A stretch of 64,000 bases of DNA from Cyathus striatus (taxonomy: Eukaryota > Basidiomycota > Agaricomycetes > Agaricales > Nidulariaceae). The notes below the pieces were generated by a model that worked only from the letters and a program-made list of their open reading frames with translations, did not search any database and was not told where the DNA came from. Every line of letters begins with the position of its first letter. Position 1 is the first letter of the stretch. The position numbers and the translations under genes are program-made. Below, piece by piece: positions 34,645 through 46,400 of this stretch. The stretch is taken from the NCBI GenBank assembly GCA_025738555.1, contig JAOVFP010000013.1, forward strand, positions 1,116,001 through 1,180,000, given 5' to 3'.

Positions 34645-36088
34645 TTACGCGTTACCCTTAGGGCGAATAGGCTCCAAGAACGGTTGCTTATCAAAATTCG
34701 CGCTTGCAGCAAAGAGGAAGTTGTACTCTTCTCCAGTTCCCTGTGATAGTGTCATGCATTAGTTACGGCCGGTACACAACTTAATGGGAAGAGCACTAAC
34801 AATCATCCAGCCAGGGAACCCTAGGTCTAAAGGAACAATACTCTCTAGATACTTGATCTGTTCTTTGCTGAGTGTAATTTCAAGAGCCTCAATGTTTGCC
34901 TTTAAGTGCTCGACCTTTCTTCCGCCAATGATAGGAAATACGAAAGGTGTCTTCTGCATTACGTATGCGATAGCAACTAAAACATAAAATGTGAGCACTC
35001 GTGGCACATAATAATTGACATAATTGACGATGCACACCTGCAGTAATACTCTTTGCTCCAACCTCATCCGCTACCTTTTCGAGCGCCTTGCAAACAGATT
35101 TCTCTTGCTCACTACGTTCCCATTCCGGACGGAGTGTCGTCCTGCCACGTTCGCCAGTCTGCCGGCGTCTCTCTTCTTCGGCATCTGTGCGGATTTTTCC
35201 AGCGGCAAGAACGTTCCATGGTGCCAACGCTAATCCTTCAGCCCTCGCCATTGGGATGATCTCACGCTCGAATGAGCGATCAAGGATATTCCAAGCCCCC
35301 TGGTATATCACAAACGGGGTCAAAGCATGATCTCTTGCGTATTGATTAGCCCGTGAGACGACCCAAGCTGGAGTATCAGACACGCCCTAAACTCGATTGT
35401 TAGACCAGGAACATCCCACCTTTCGTGATATAAAACGTACCAAGTAAAGAACCTTGCGCTGTTGAATGAGAGTGTGCAAAGATCGCATAACTTCTTCGAT
35501 GCTCGTGGTGAAATCCCACCAATGAACATACAGCAGATCGATGTAGCTGGTTCTTAGTTTCTTTAGTGATGCATCTACGGATATGTGAAGCGACTTGTTG
35601 TTGTTTCCAGAGTATAAAACTCTCTGATTTACGGACAGGTCGCGAAACTTGTGATTTGTACTAAACTATTCAGGAAAGTAAGCAATCGTTCTTAAATATC
35701 AAGCCTTAACGACACAAACCTTCGTGGCAATGAAGAGCTGATCACGAATTCCTCGGGTTTCAGCCCACTCTCCTATGAACTCTTCAGAGCTCCCATCTTG
35801 GCTGAATTGAGATATTTAGTGTAAAATAAACGGAATTATAACGTAAAACACAGACTAGCTGTTTGCGGTGTCGATGAAGTTTCCACCAAGGTCATAGTAA
35901 GCGTCCAATAACTTGAAGCTACTTTCTTTATTCATAGAACCCATCCCAATATCGTCCCATTTGTCTCCGATGCTCATAGCACCGAGTTGGATCGGGGAGA
36001 GATGCACACCAGCATTGGGTGAAAGAAGTCTGTAGCGACCTAGAGCAGAAGCCGGAGCGGGTGGTGGTGCGAACAATGATGGTGCCAT
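34645..36088 (-). CDS. Aldo-keto reductase, aryl-alcohol dehydrogenase type
   Basis: Six exons, 35856-36088, 35720-35801, 35441-35665, 35038-35386, 34801-34976 and 34645-34740, with 54-61 bp introns, encode 386 residues without a break. Motifs in order are [25 protein letters not shown] (catalytic Asp and Tyr), FIATK (catalytic Lys), [11 protein letters not shown] (catalytic His), [17 protein letters not shown], the [10 protein letters not shown] loop, [17 protein letters not shown] for NADPH binding, and a C-terminus [15 protein letters not shown]. This matches fungal AAD-type AKRs, cytosolic NADPH-dependent reductases of aryl aldehydes and related carbonyls, often linked to lignin-derived compounds or secondary metabolism. 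The precise substrate is not visible. The neighbouring SDR and HMG-CoA synthase copies are both dead, so no working cluster is implied. Confidence 0.9.
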
Positions 36089-37036
36089 TTCTTAAAGATG
36101 AAAAGGTAAGTTGGGTTTCTTGTAATGCTAGTGAGGGAGTTGGGCTTTTGTATGTGGTAGCAAGGCCTTATATATGCAGATTCAGAGGGCCATCTGATTA
36201 AAGTCTTCCACAGCAATTAGTCGACGGAAGCTGAGCCGAAAACGAAGGAAAATCAGATACGAAAGCAAAAGCCAGATATGTAAGCGTGCCTTTCATTTGC
36301 GAACATTACTAAGTTACAGGCCGTTCGAGTTCGTAGTGGGAGACGGCACCGGATTCCTGCGAATGGTTGCGTGAACTGGTAAGAATCATGGAATCGTGGT
36401 TATATTTGGATAACAAATTACTAACATCATATGAAAACCAAAGAACTGTTAGGCCAAAGGCCAGCATTGTCTGAGTCGCATTCATTCCGATGAGCTCTTT
36501 TCTGTTCTATTCTTGGAACGTAGGCTCTCGCCAACGGAAGATCCCTGATATATGGGGATAAAACGCAGATTTGGATGATAAATCATAAAAACCGAGGATC
36601 GCGGTAATCACTGACGAGTCACGACGGCAGAGTAGCTACGCGTCGCCCCAACGGCATGAAGACTCTCTCCCAGAATTCCGGAATAGAATATAAGTACCAC
36701 AGTAATAATAAGCATACCACCCATTGGTTGTATGTCCACTACGCGCTGGTGTTAGTAACTCATACATTAAGGTCTCATACCAGAAATAGTACTGTAAAAT
36801 CGATCGCCACCTTAAGTTTCTACAGCACTTTTAGTGGCACTGGTGGACTTACATTATAACATTATTACCACAGGATCTCGGCACTGTAGAGAGTGCGTAG
36901 TAGGTAATGAATCCGACCGGTGAGTACTTTCCTGTCTGCAACAGGTCTGGTGAAAATCAAATTCAACTACAAAATTTTAGTGTAGATTTTTGTTGGTACT
37001 AGTAAGTTGAATGAGCAGTCAGGACGGACTCACATA
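36089..37036. other. Intergenic, no gene recognised
   Basis: Upstream region of the aldo-keto reductase. Short frames only, no repeat or RNA gene recognised. Confidence 0.4.
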
Positions 37037-37970
37037 TCAGAACGGTGAAAAGGCTCCGGGCGGTTTGGCGGAGCGGGAGAGCTTTTCACGATACACGCTG
37101 TAGGCAGCATCCAAAGCGGCAATGTAGGTCACGACAGTTACGGGTCCGTCGACCTCTGGGTATTCAGAGGAGAGCTGAGGCTTGCAGAAGTCATAAGTAT
37201 TTGCCATGTAGTTTCCGTGTACGGCTAATACGAGAGAATGTAGTGCATATCAGAGGTGGAATTGGTTGGTACCACTTACGTTCAAAGACGATGGGGGCGT
37301 CAGGACCAATAAGCATGGCAATTGCACCAGCGCCGCCAGCAGGGCGGGCTGCACCCTCTGCGTAAACGGCGATGTCAGTAGCGACCACAATAGCGTTGCG
37401 GCCATCCCAGAAACTGGATTCAATCCAATTCAAGGTGTTGAAGAGGGCTGCAGTAGAACCGTAACAAGCATTTTTGGAGTATATTCCCTCAACGTCAGTG
37501 TTCCCAGACCCGACGAAGAGGTCCATGAGGGTGGTCTTGACAGACTTTGACTTGTCGATGATCGTCTCAGTTCCAACATCGATGCGACCAATAGACATAG
37601 GGTCTACATTGAATTTCTCCAAGAGACCAGGGACGGCTATAATCTTATGTGAGTAACATAGCATGGCGATTCGAGATAGATATATACCGTTCAAAGCGAA
37701 GGAGTTAATGTCCTCGCGATCATCTGGCCACGCCATGTACTCCTAACCAAGGCCAATGGTGTACTTTCCCTTCGATACGCTATCGTAATCCTCGAGATCT
37801 GCCTCCGATACACGCTAATAACATAGCGAAGAAATAAAAAATCGGATAGAAATAGGTAGCATAAAACAGGATATACATACACGATGGGGGAAGTATACCT
37901 CCATTCCAAGGATACCAACATCCTTCGGACACGGGTGTGCCTCTATTTCAGAAGTAGGGGTGGAGGTCAT
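37037..37970 (-). pseudogene. HMG-CoA synthase, truncated copy with an internal stop
   Basis: Exons 37881-37970, 37688-37814, 37280-37636 and 37037-37224 join with GT/AG introns of 51-66 bp. The translation is that of hydroxymethylglutaryl-CoA synthase of the mevalonate pathway: [46 protein letters not shown], the nucleophile region [14 protein letters not shown], the [19 protein letters not shown] block and [15 protein letters not shown]. Two defects are plain. A TAG at 37743 stands where the family has CAG (Gln) in GLGQ, and the coding sequence ends near residue 253, whereas the enzyme normally has about 450-490 residues. The part with the catalytic histidine is therefore missing. Presumably an intact gene lies elsewhere. 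Stop-codon suppression or use as a fragment is possible but unlikely. Confidence 0.82.
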
Positions 37971-39829
37971 CGTTTGGGAAAGCCGTAGTTAACTTGATGA
38001 CTTGCAAGACGATGAAAGGTCAATAAAGGGAGTGAGTATTGGCAACAGCTTCATCAGCAAAAACCTCAGGTGCCAAATTAGCGAGATTAGTATAATAAAG
38101 GGTACCCGTTACCTAATTACCTCTAATCTTCGCTTATATGGCCTTATATTCACTGATATGGTGCAAGTAAGCTTTAATAAGTTAAAATAAGTTACCAGCA
38201 GTAACTAATTGCAACTAGTAATAACTAAATATCATTTATTTCAGTACATGCAATCAACGAGTAATGTGTATACATTTTATTCAAACCTGTTTAGAGCAGT
38301 TGAATTCAGTACTTATTTACATTTTTACTATATCTGAGTTGTACATAGCATGTATCTACATGAGTTTTGTAAGTATTGCATACACATCATAACTCATATA
38401 TAATTCTAATGGTTTCAACACATAAAAATACACTTACAAATTGCTTAAAAAGTGACAATAATCAATAAGTTATCAATCTATGTAAGCCTACTTGTAATAA
38501 AAAATGAAATTGCAAAGCTCGAAACGAGATTGTAAGTTGCAACGGATTTATGGAGCTGCTAATGCGACAGCTGCCATTGATGTTGAGCCGAAAAATGTTT
38601 AGCCGAAGAGTTGCCAGCCAATCAGATTATTGGGAAGCTGATGTAATTATCACATGACTCATTCCATGTCACTGACATGATACATTCAACTCTTTCAACT
38701 CGTTCGACTTCAACTTTTCCCTTGCTTCCCCCTCTCACCTTCCACCCCTTCCTTTCTGCCGTTCCTTTACTATCCGAGTTGCTCTCCTGTCCTGGCTCCC
38801 TCAAGACATCTTCCTAGCTTCCTCAAACATTGTGTCCTGGGTGCTGGGACTTTGCACCTCTAGAATTTGGGTGTATCTTGACTTGTGTTTTGTCAAGTGT
38901 AAGTCCTTCCATTATCCTTACTGCGCTCGTGCTCACACTCATCTTGTTTCCTTGCTCTGTCACCCTTCTGCTCTCACACTTGCAATTGTGTTCATCATCT
39001 TGCACTCAACCTCTGAACCTCTTGCTCTTGCATCCTTCGTCTACCTTGTCCTTTCCCTATCTCGCCCTTGTGCCTCCTCTTGCTCTCTTGCCCTCACTCC
39101 TGTCCTCTTGCCCTTCTTCTCATTGTTCTCTTGCCTTCGTGCTTGTGCTCACACTTGAGCCCTCACCCATACTCTTGTTCTCTCGCCCCTGCTCTTGTGT
39201 TCATCTTTTCGTTGTTATCTTGCCCTTGCACTCTTGCTCTAGTGCATCCTGCCTTTGAAGTATATGCTTATCATGCTGTTATATTGAGCGAGAGGTGCTG
39301 CTAGTTGTAGAGAGGGATAGCATATAATGTCCTTATTGTTGTTGTGTTGCAATTAGACTATGTTATGTATGTTTTACTTCTCCAATACAATAATAATCTT
39401 ATATTGCACTATTTAAACTAAGCAAGTTTCAGCCTAATCATTAATGTGAAACAACATGTATCTAAAATTTAAATATTAGAAGCTAGTATGTGTTAATACC
39501 TCCCTAAGCTTGTCCATATTATCTCAAATAAGGGAGGGGGTTAAGTAATTTGGCTAATGTCACTTATCTGAACTAATTTCTCTAATATTAGCATATCTCA
39601 GGTAATATTACAGTAATTCCAAAGTAATTTTGTTAATTTGGCAATTTAGATTTTTCCTGATGTTTGGACCTTCATTACAGCAGTTATGTAAGATTTTACT
39701 ATGAGATGAGGATATATTATTAGAAATATGTCCAAAATAAATGTGGTACAATTCAGGACATGTAAAGCAGCATATACCAATGATTCCACCAAATCATTGA
39801 CATTTGTGCAGACCCCTGACCTTGTTCTT
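37971..39829. other. Transition into repeats; C/T-rich tract, no gene
   Basis: From about 38.2 kb CpG falls sharply. At 38.69-39.25 kb a long pyrimidine-rich tract repeats CTCTTGCCCTCAC-like phrases on the plus strand; open frames there (38830-39258 and overlaps) are low-complexity Ser/Leu/Cys products of this tract and are not convincing genes. It may be the leader of an old LTR, but no partner LTR was found. Confidence 0.4.
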
Positions 39830-40595
39830 TCGAAAATATGTTTCCAAACAACAGTATAGAATGTGTAAGGTACAGCGAAAGGAATGATAACATAGGTCTA
39901 ATGATCTCATATCAATGAATGAAAGAGAACAGTGAAAGGAGGGAAGAAAATAAAAAGAAATATGATGCCACCTGAGTTAGTTATAATAGACACAGAAGAA
40001 CAGGTGTTCCATGTCAACTTATGAACCACCAGAAACGGGATAGTGAAATAGTGTTACTATGTCTGCCTCCTCCCATACAGCACATTGCACAGGCCCCTAT
40101 CCTACTGCACCCTCCCCAGCTTGGCCCTTCATCCCCACCCTACTCCCACTACCCAACAACATCAAATACCCCTGAAACTCATCCCCCTTCTGCGCAAGCA
40201 CTGTCAACACTCCTAAATGCACTCCTGCTTCTAGAGCATCTATGGATAATATAGAGTTGATACAATAGGTTGAATGAAAATTAATCCCAAAGATATGTTT
40301 AACAAGAGTTGGAGTACTCCATAGTAACAAAACTATGAAAGTCCTACCTGAGCTTGCATCTTATACAAAAAAATGGAACCCAATTCTCTACATGAATGAG
40401 ATCCCAAGGCAATTGAAACCAAAAGACTACAATTCTGTTGAGCCACAAGATCCACTAGTGCAAAATTAAACACTACACCTGATCACAATCAGAAATGATA
40501 CTCATATCCAATGAAAATACAAAAGGTGAAATACAAACCTCCATGCCCTAGTAAGTAAGTAGTCTTACTATGCAGGCATTTAGAAAAAAAAGTTA
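39830..40595. repeat. Repeat modules M2 (3' part) and M3
   Basis: M2 starts at the ACAGTATAGAATGTGTAAGG block and includes, on the minus strand, a remnant of the last codons of the 555-codon gene (QKGDEFQGYL against RRGDEFEGY). M3 follows (ACTCCTGCTTCTAGAGCATC to GTAAGTAGTCTTAC). M3 runs into M1, which is interrupted by the element at 40604. Confidence 0.8.
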
Positions 40596-40603
40596 ATCAA
40601 ATT

Positions 40604-41649
40604 CAGTAATTTACACTCCCCCAAGAGGTCTGTATGGATCCATACGGAATCCACATGGAATCCGAAAATTCCGTATGGATCTGTGCGGATCCATACAGAC
40701 CCATACAGACCTGTATAGATACCATACAGAATTTATATAGTGGCTATTATTATTATTAGAGGTGATTATTCTATACAGAATCCATATATATTCTGCATGG
40801 ATTCTGTGTGGATTTATGCAGAATCTGTAAGATCTATTAAATACCTTAATTTTCCTGTTTCAAATCACAATGAATACCATTAAAACTGTTAATTCATAAT
40901 CTCATCTCATCCCTACCACCATCTTGTCTCCATTGCTGTCTTGTCACAAGTGCCAAGTGTAATGCTTTGTGAAAAGTGTGACACTACATGAAAATCTGTG
41001 ATACACTCAATGCATAGTGTCACACTCAATACTTAGTGTCACATTTAACATATAGTGTCACTCTCAACACTTAGTGTTACACTCAGTGCATAGTGTCACA
41101 CTCAATGCATAGTGTTGCACTCAACACCTAGTGTCACGCTTAATGCATAGTGTCACACTCAACACCTAGTGTCACACTCAATGCATAGTGTCACGCTTAA
41201 TGCATAGTGTCACGCTTAACATATAGTGTCACATTTAATGTATAGTGTCACACTCAACACCTAGTGTCATGCTTAATGCATAGTGTCATGCTTAATGTAT
41301 AGTGTCACACTCAATGCATAGTGTCACATTTAACATATAGTATCATGCTTAATGCATAGTGTCACACTCAATGCATAGTGTCATGCTTAATGCAGAGTGT
41401 CAGAGTGTCACACACAAGGAAATAAGTATAATAAAATTCTGTACAGAATTTTCAGGTCTGTAATGTGGAATTCTGAGGAATTCTGTGTAATCCATATGGA
41501 ATTTTTGGAATCTGTGCAGAATCTGCACAGACCCAAAAAAACCTCTGCCAAAATGAAAAAAATCTGTGCAGATTCTGCACAGATTCCGAAAATTCCATAT
41601 GGATTCTGTGCAGATCTGTACAGAACACATGGCTAAGTGTAAAGAGCTC
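40604..41649. mobile_element. hAT-like non-autonomous element with internal minisatellite (TSD ATCAAATT)
   Basis: Comparison with other M1 copies shows an insertion. The site ATCAAATT is duplicated at 40596-40603 and 41650-41657. Ends are CAGTAATTTACACT and, inverted, GAGCTCTTTACACT. Subterminal arrays of ATCCATA, TCCGTATGGAT, CTGTGCAGAT and GAATCTGT motifs fill 40630-40830 and 41440-41640 in both orientations. The middle carries a 19-bp tandem array. There is no coding capacity. Confidence 0.82.
41003..41400. repeat. 19-bp minisatellite, about 20 copies
   Basis: The unit TAGTGTCACACTCAATGCA recurs with a strict 19-bp period and variants (CACTCAACACC, CACGCTTAATGCA, CACATTTAACATA). Each unit contains the inverted pair AGTGT/ACACT. 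Several copies differ only by CG against TG (CACGCTT and CATGCTT). Confidence 0.9.
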
Positions 41650-42060
41650 ATCAAATTTCAATAGATAAAACTTCATGAATGTCAGAAGGAACTCAATGGC
41701 AATCAATGGCAATACATATAAGCATTGTATAAATTATACTGGGAATGTCAGCTATTCCACCAAGCCATGGACCTGCTGTATGAAACTAGCCATTATGCCA
41801 TTACACCACAATTCAATGACTCACTACATCACAAGTATCAATTCAACAACCAGAAGGAATCATATATGTACCCAAAATCAAAAAGAGTTTGATCAAGATG
41901 GGAGGAATCCAGATTGCCAATGTTAATTATTCTGATCAGCCATCAGTCCTTCTGTATGAAATTAACCTCTATGACATAAATGCAAAGAACTTAACCCACG
42001 ATGTACTAACTTATTACTGACTAATAGTAAGTATCACAGTACTATCTGCATCTTACAATA
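41650..42060. repeat. Repeat module M1
   Basis: Holds AATCAATGGCAATACATATAAGC, CACTACATCACAAGTATC, CAACCAGAAGGAATC and GATTGCCAATGTTAATTATT, shared in order with 43.93-44.3 and 52.5-52.9 kb. Confidence 0.82.
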
Positions 42061-42592
42061 AGAAAAACGAAGAACATTTGGAGCATAAGAGCCTGAGGCA
42101 GTTGTGGACGTTCAAATCACAATTGATACCATCCACAATCCAACTGACCCACAAGACCCGATATACAAAACACATCTCTAGACCTTATCACTACCAAAAT
42201 AAAACCATGAATATGTAGACAATGTATCGCATGAAGAGTAATAATAACAAATACGAAGGAAAGGGTATAAACCGAGTATAAACAGTATAGAGTGTATAAG
42301 GTACAGCGAAAAGAATGATAACATAGGTCTAACAATTTCATATCAACGAAAGAAAAAAGAAAGGAAAAGAAAAAGAAATATCATTCCACCTGAATTACAA
42401 TAGACATGGAAGAACAGGTGTTCCATGTCGATGTGTGAACCACCAGAAACGGGATAGTGAAATAGTGTAACCACACCCGCCTCCTCCCATACAGCACATC
42501 GCACAGGCCCCTACTCTACCACACCCTCCCCGAGCTCGACCCCCATCCCCCATCCCCCACCCTACTCCCACCAGCCAACGACCACCCAAAGC
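42061..42592. repeat. Repeat module M2, downstream of a gene fragment
   Basis: Begins GAGCCTGAGGCAGTTGTGGA and ends at the stop codon of the gene fragment that follows on the minus strand. It corresponds to the 3' flank of the 555-codon gene at 55.1-55.64 kb. Confidence 0.82.
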
Positions 42593-42910
42593 CTAATACC
42601 CCTCAAACTCATCCCCCCGCCTAGCAAGCATCAATGCACCCATTGCACTCCCCAACTTACTCCCGCTCCTCGAGCAACTACTAAAGCCCATAGATGGGAA
42701 GCTTCCTTCTCCTTTTCCTTCATCCCCATTTCCATTTACGTTTCCCCCATCGGTGGTAGGCGCAGACAGACTACTAGGCGAATGAGTACCAGGAGAAGAT
42801 ACACCCGACCGTGCCTGCGTCTGCGTCTGCTTAAACGGCGAAAGGGGAGGGAGAGGGGGGGTGGGCAAAGGCAGAACTTCATCCTCTTTATTAAGCGAGT
42901 TGGTAGTCAT
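42593..42910 (-). pseudogene. C-terminal fragment of the 555-codon gene
   Basis: On the minus strand this encodes 105 residues matching the end of the protein at 55636-57303: SLNKEDEV, RSGVSSPGTHSPSS, KGEGSFPS, SGSKLGSAMGALMLARRGDEFEGY and the same TAG stop. Homology ends abruptly upstream at about 42910, so promoter and three quarters of the gene are missing. Confidence 0.8.
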
Positions 42911-42959
42911 GACATGAGTGCAGAGAATAATAGTAAAACATCAATGTAATATCAGTATC

Positions 42960-43559
42960 TAAAAATAAGAAAAATGAAGAACATCTGGGGTATATAAGAG
43001 CCTGAGGCAGTTGTGAATGTTCAATGCCATCCACAATCCAACTGCCCCACAAGACCCGATATACAAAACCAAATTCTACATCTTATTACCAAAATAAAAC
43101 CACGAATGGACGATGTATCGCACGAAGCGTAGGAATAAGTAATAACATATATGAAAAGGGTGTAAACCAAGTATAAACAGTATAGAGTGTATAAGGTACA
43201 CCGAAGGGAGTGATAACATAGGTCAAATGATCTCATATCAAAGAAAGAAAGAGAAAAATGAAAGAGAGGAAAAGGAAAATAAAACCACAGCTTCCAACAC
43301 GTAGTACCGATATGAAAGAACAGGGCTTCCATGCCGACTTGTGAACCACCAGAAACAGGATAGTGAAATAGTGTAACCACGCCCGCCTCCTCCCATACAG
43401 CACATCACACAGGCCCCTATCCTACCGCACCCTCCCCAGCTCGACCCTTCATCCCCACCCTACTCCCACTACCCAACAACATTGAATACCCCTGAAAATC
43501 ATCCCCCTTCCGCGCAAGCATTGTAAACACTCCCACACGCACTCCTGCTTCTAGAGCAT
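42960..43559. repeat. Repeat module M2, second adjacent copy
   Basis: The order is again GAGCCTGAGGCAGTTGTGAA, ACCCGATATACAAAACC, GAACAGGGCTTCCATGCC and CCTCCTCCCATACAGCACA, with only a remnant of the last gene codons (RKGDDFQGY-like) before M3. Confidence 0.8.
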
Positions 43560-44320
43560 CTATGAATAATATAAAGTTGATACAATATGTCCAATGGAAA
43601 TTAATCCTGAAGATATGCATAACAAGAGTTGAAGTGGGCACTCCATAGTAACAAAACTATGAAAGTCCTACCTGAGCCTGCATCTTATATATAAAAAACG
43701 GAATCCGATTCTCTATACACATGAGATCCCAAGGCAATTGAAACCAAAAGACTACAATTCTATTGAGCCACGAGACCCGCTAGTGCAAAATTAAACACTA
43801 CACCTAATCACAATCAGAAATAATGCTCGCATCAAATGAAAATACAAAAGGTGAAATACAAACCAAAATTCCATGTCGTAGTAAGTAAGTAGTCTTACTA
43901 TGCAGGCATTTAGAAAAAAAATTTAATCAAATTTCAATAGATAAAACTTCATGAATGTCCTAAGGAACTCCTCAATGGCAATCAGTGGCAATACGTATAA
44001 GCATTGTATAGATTATACTGGGAACGTCAGCTATTCCGTCAAGCCATGGACCCGCTGTACGATACTAGTCATTACGCCATTACACCACAATTCGATGACT
44101 CACTACATCACAAGCATCAATTCAACAACCAGAAGGAATCGTATACGTACCCAAATCAAAAAGAATTTGATCAAGACGGGAGGAATCCGGATTGCCAATG
44201 TTAATTATTCTGATCAGCCATCGGTCCTTCTGTACGAAATTAACCTCTATGACACGAGTGCAGAGAAATAGTAAAACATCAATGTAATATCTGTATCTAA
44301 CAATAAGAAAAATGAACAAT
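43560..44320. repeat. Repeat modules M3 and M1
   Basis: M3 covers 43560-43930 and M1 43930-44310, ending near CTATGACACGAGTGCAGAG. These are nearly identical to 40.2-40.6 plus 41.65-42.0 kb, and to 52.12-52.9 kb. Confidence 0.82.
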
Positions 44321-44324
44321 ATCA

Positions 44325-44824
44325 ATATTATGTAAGAGCCTGAGGCAGTTGTGGACGTTCAAATCACAATTGATACCATCCACAATCCAACTGATCCACA
44401 AGACCCGATATACAAAACCAAATTCTACATCTCATTACTAAAAAAAAACCAAGAATGAACGATGTATCGCACGAAGAGTAGTAATAACGAATACGAAAGA
44501 AAGGTATAAACCGAGTATAAACAGTATAGAGTGTATAAGGTACATCGAAGGGAATGATGACATAGGTCTAACAATTTCATATCAACGAAAGAAAAAAGAA
44601 AGGAAAAGAAAAAGAAATATCATTCCACCTGAATTACAATAGACATGGAAGAACAGGTGTTCCATGTCGATGTGTGAACCACCAGAAACGGGATAGTGAA
44701 ATAGTGTAACCACGCTCGCCTCCTCCCATACAGCACATCGCACAGGCCCCTACTCTACCGCACCCTCCCCGAGCTCGACCCCCATCCCCCGCCCTACTCC
44801 CACCAGCCAACGACCACCCAAAGC
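44325..44824. repeat. Repeat module M2, 3' flank of the split gene copy
   Basis: Same order as 55.14-55.64 kb, with high identity including the CCACCAGAAACGGGATAGTG block. Confidence 0.82.
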
Positions 44825-46400
44825 CTAATACCCCTCAAACTCATCCCCCCGCCTAGCAAGCATCAACGCACCCATCGCACTCCCCAACTTACTCCCGCTC
44901 CTCGAGCGACTACTAAAGCCCGTAGATGGAAAACTTCCTTCTCCTTTTCCTCCCTCTCCTTCTCCATTTGCGTTTCCGGTTTCACCTTCGGCGGTAGGCG
45001 CAGACGGACTACTTGGCGAATGAGCACTAGGAGACGATACACCCGAACGTGTCTGTGCAAAAGGCGAAGGGAGAGAAGGCAAAGGTGGAACTTCATCCTC
45101 TTTATTAAGCGAGTTAGTAGTCTGCGATTTTGACCTGGACCTGGACGGAGATCGAGGGTGGAGAGATCCCGTCGTATCCCTCCTCCTCTTCTTCTTCTCC
45201 GTCGTAGGCGACGCTGGAGGCGGGGGAAAGGGGATCCATAGGCGATACCGGCCCTGATACCGAATTCGAATTCGAATGTGACAGAGAGTGAGAAAGACGT
45301 AGTACTCGAACGCGATCTTTTAGATCTCGTCGAGCTCCTTGTCCCCGTTCCCGACGTAGTCGTCGTCATAGCATTCCGATTAATCCCACCAAGAGCAAGT
45401 CGATCACTCACACTCAGACTCGTCTGACTTCTTGAATCCGATCCTCCGCCCGAGGGATCTGGGAGTGAGCGCACGGAGCGAGTGTATACTATACCGTCTA
45501 GATCTGCCGCTTGTGCTTCGTCTTCGTGTATCTGCATTTCTTCTAGTGCTTTTGCGGGATTTAACGAGGGATCGAGGTCCACCACTTCCGCTACCGGATC
45601 CGGATGCACTTTCTGTCCCTGTCCCTGTCCCTGTCCCACTACCACTTGCAGAACCTAGTGGAGAAGAAGTGGCAATACCACCACCGGACCCAATGAACCC
45701 CTCGAATTCCTCTCCATCTTATATAGTGGAACGCTCCAGCAAAGCTGCAAGTCTGGCTTTTTCGAGCTTGCGCTCGCGTTTTTGTCTCTTGCGTTCGAGG
45801 CATTCTGGGGATGTTTCGTTTGGGCTGCGGGTTTTGTGTTTATGTTTTTTGGAGGGGGTAGAGGGTGTACTGGGGGTGGTGGGGGATGGTTGGGAGGGGG
45901 GTTCGGTTGGGGATGGCGTTGAGAAGTCGACGAGGGGTTGTGCGCCTGGTGCGTGGGACGGAGCGGAAGGTAACGATAACGATAAATCAGCTATAAGGTC
46001 AACATCCAAAGGCGCAGAATCCGAATCGAACGTTGCTCGAGTAGCAGTTTCATCCCCTTCCCCTTCTCCCTCCAAAGCAACACTACGACTTCGACCAGCA
46101 TACAAAGCCTCATCACCCCCCTCCAACCTCACACTCCGCCCAAAAAGACTTCACCCGAAAACTTGAATGTCTTCTCTATCGTTTTGTTTCCCCTTCCCTT
46201 TCCCCCTCCCTTTTGCTTTCATTTTCAGCCGCTTGTGATTCTGGTTCTGCTGGCTATGCCGGGAAAGCATAGAAATAGCATCGTCCTCGTCGCTCCCGCT
46301 TCCGCTGGAGCTACGCAAGAGACCATTGAGCTCGTCTGGACGTGCGCGCGGGACGCGGTTTATTGCGTCGTGGAAGCGCTGTGGGAGGAGTGTTGGTGAG

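Noticed and set aside
34080..37970. Working secondary-metabolite cluster (SDR, aldo-keto reductase, HMG-CoA synthase)
   Set aside because: Two of the three genes have stops or truncations, so only the aldo-keto reductase can be functional.
38830..39304. Leu/Ser/Cys-rich plus-strand open frames
   Set aside because: They are products of a pyrimidine-rich repeated tract, similar in all frames, and have no introns or conserved motif.
41003..41400. Regular array that could be taken for a CRISPR
   Set aside because: The unit is a plain 19-bp tandem repeat without unique spacers, lies inside a transposable element and is in a fungal genome.
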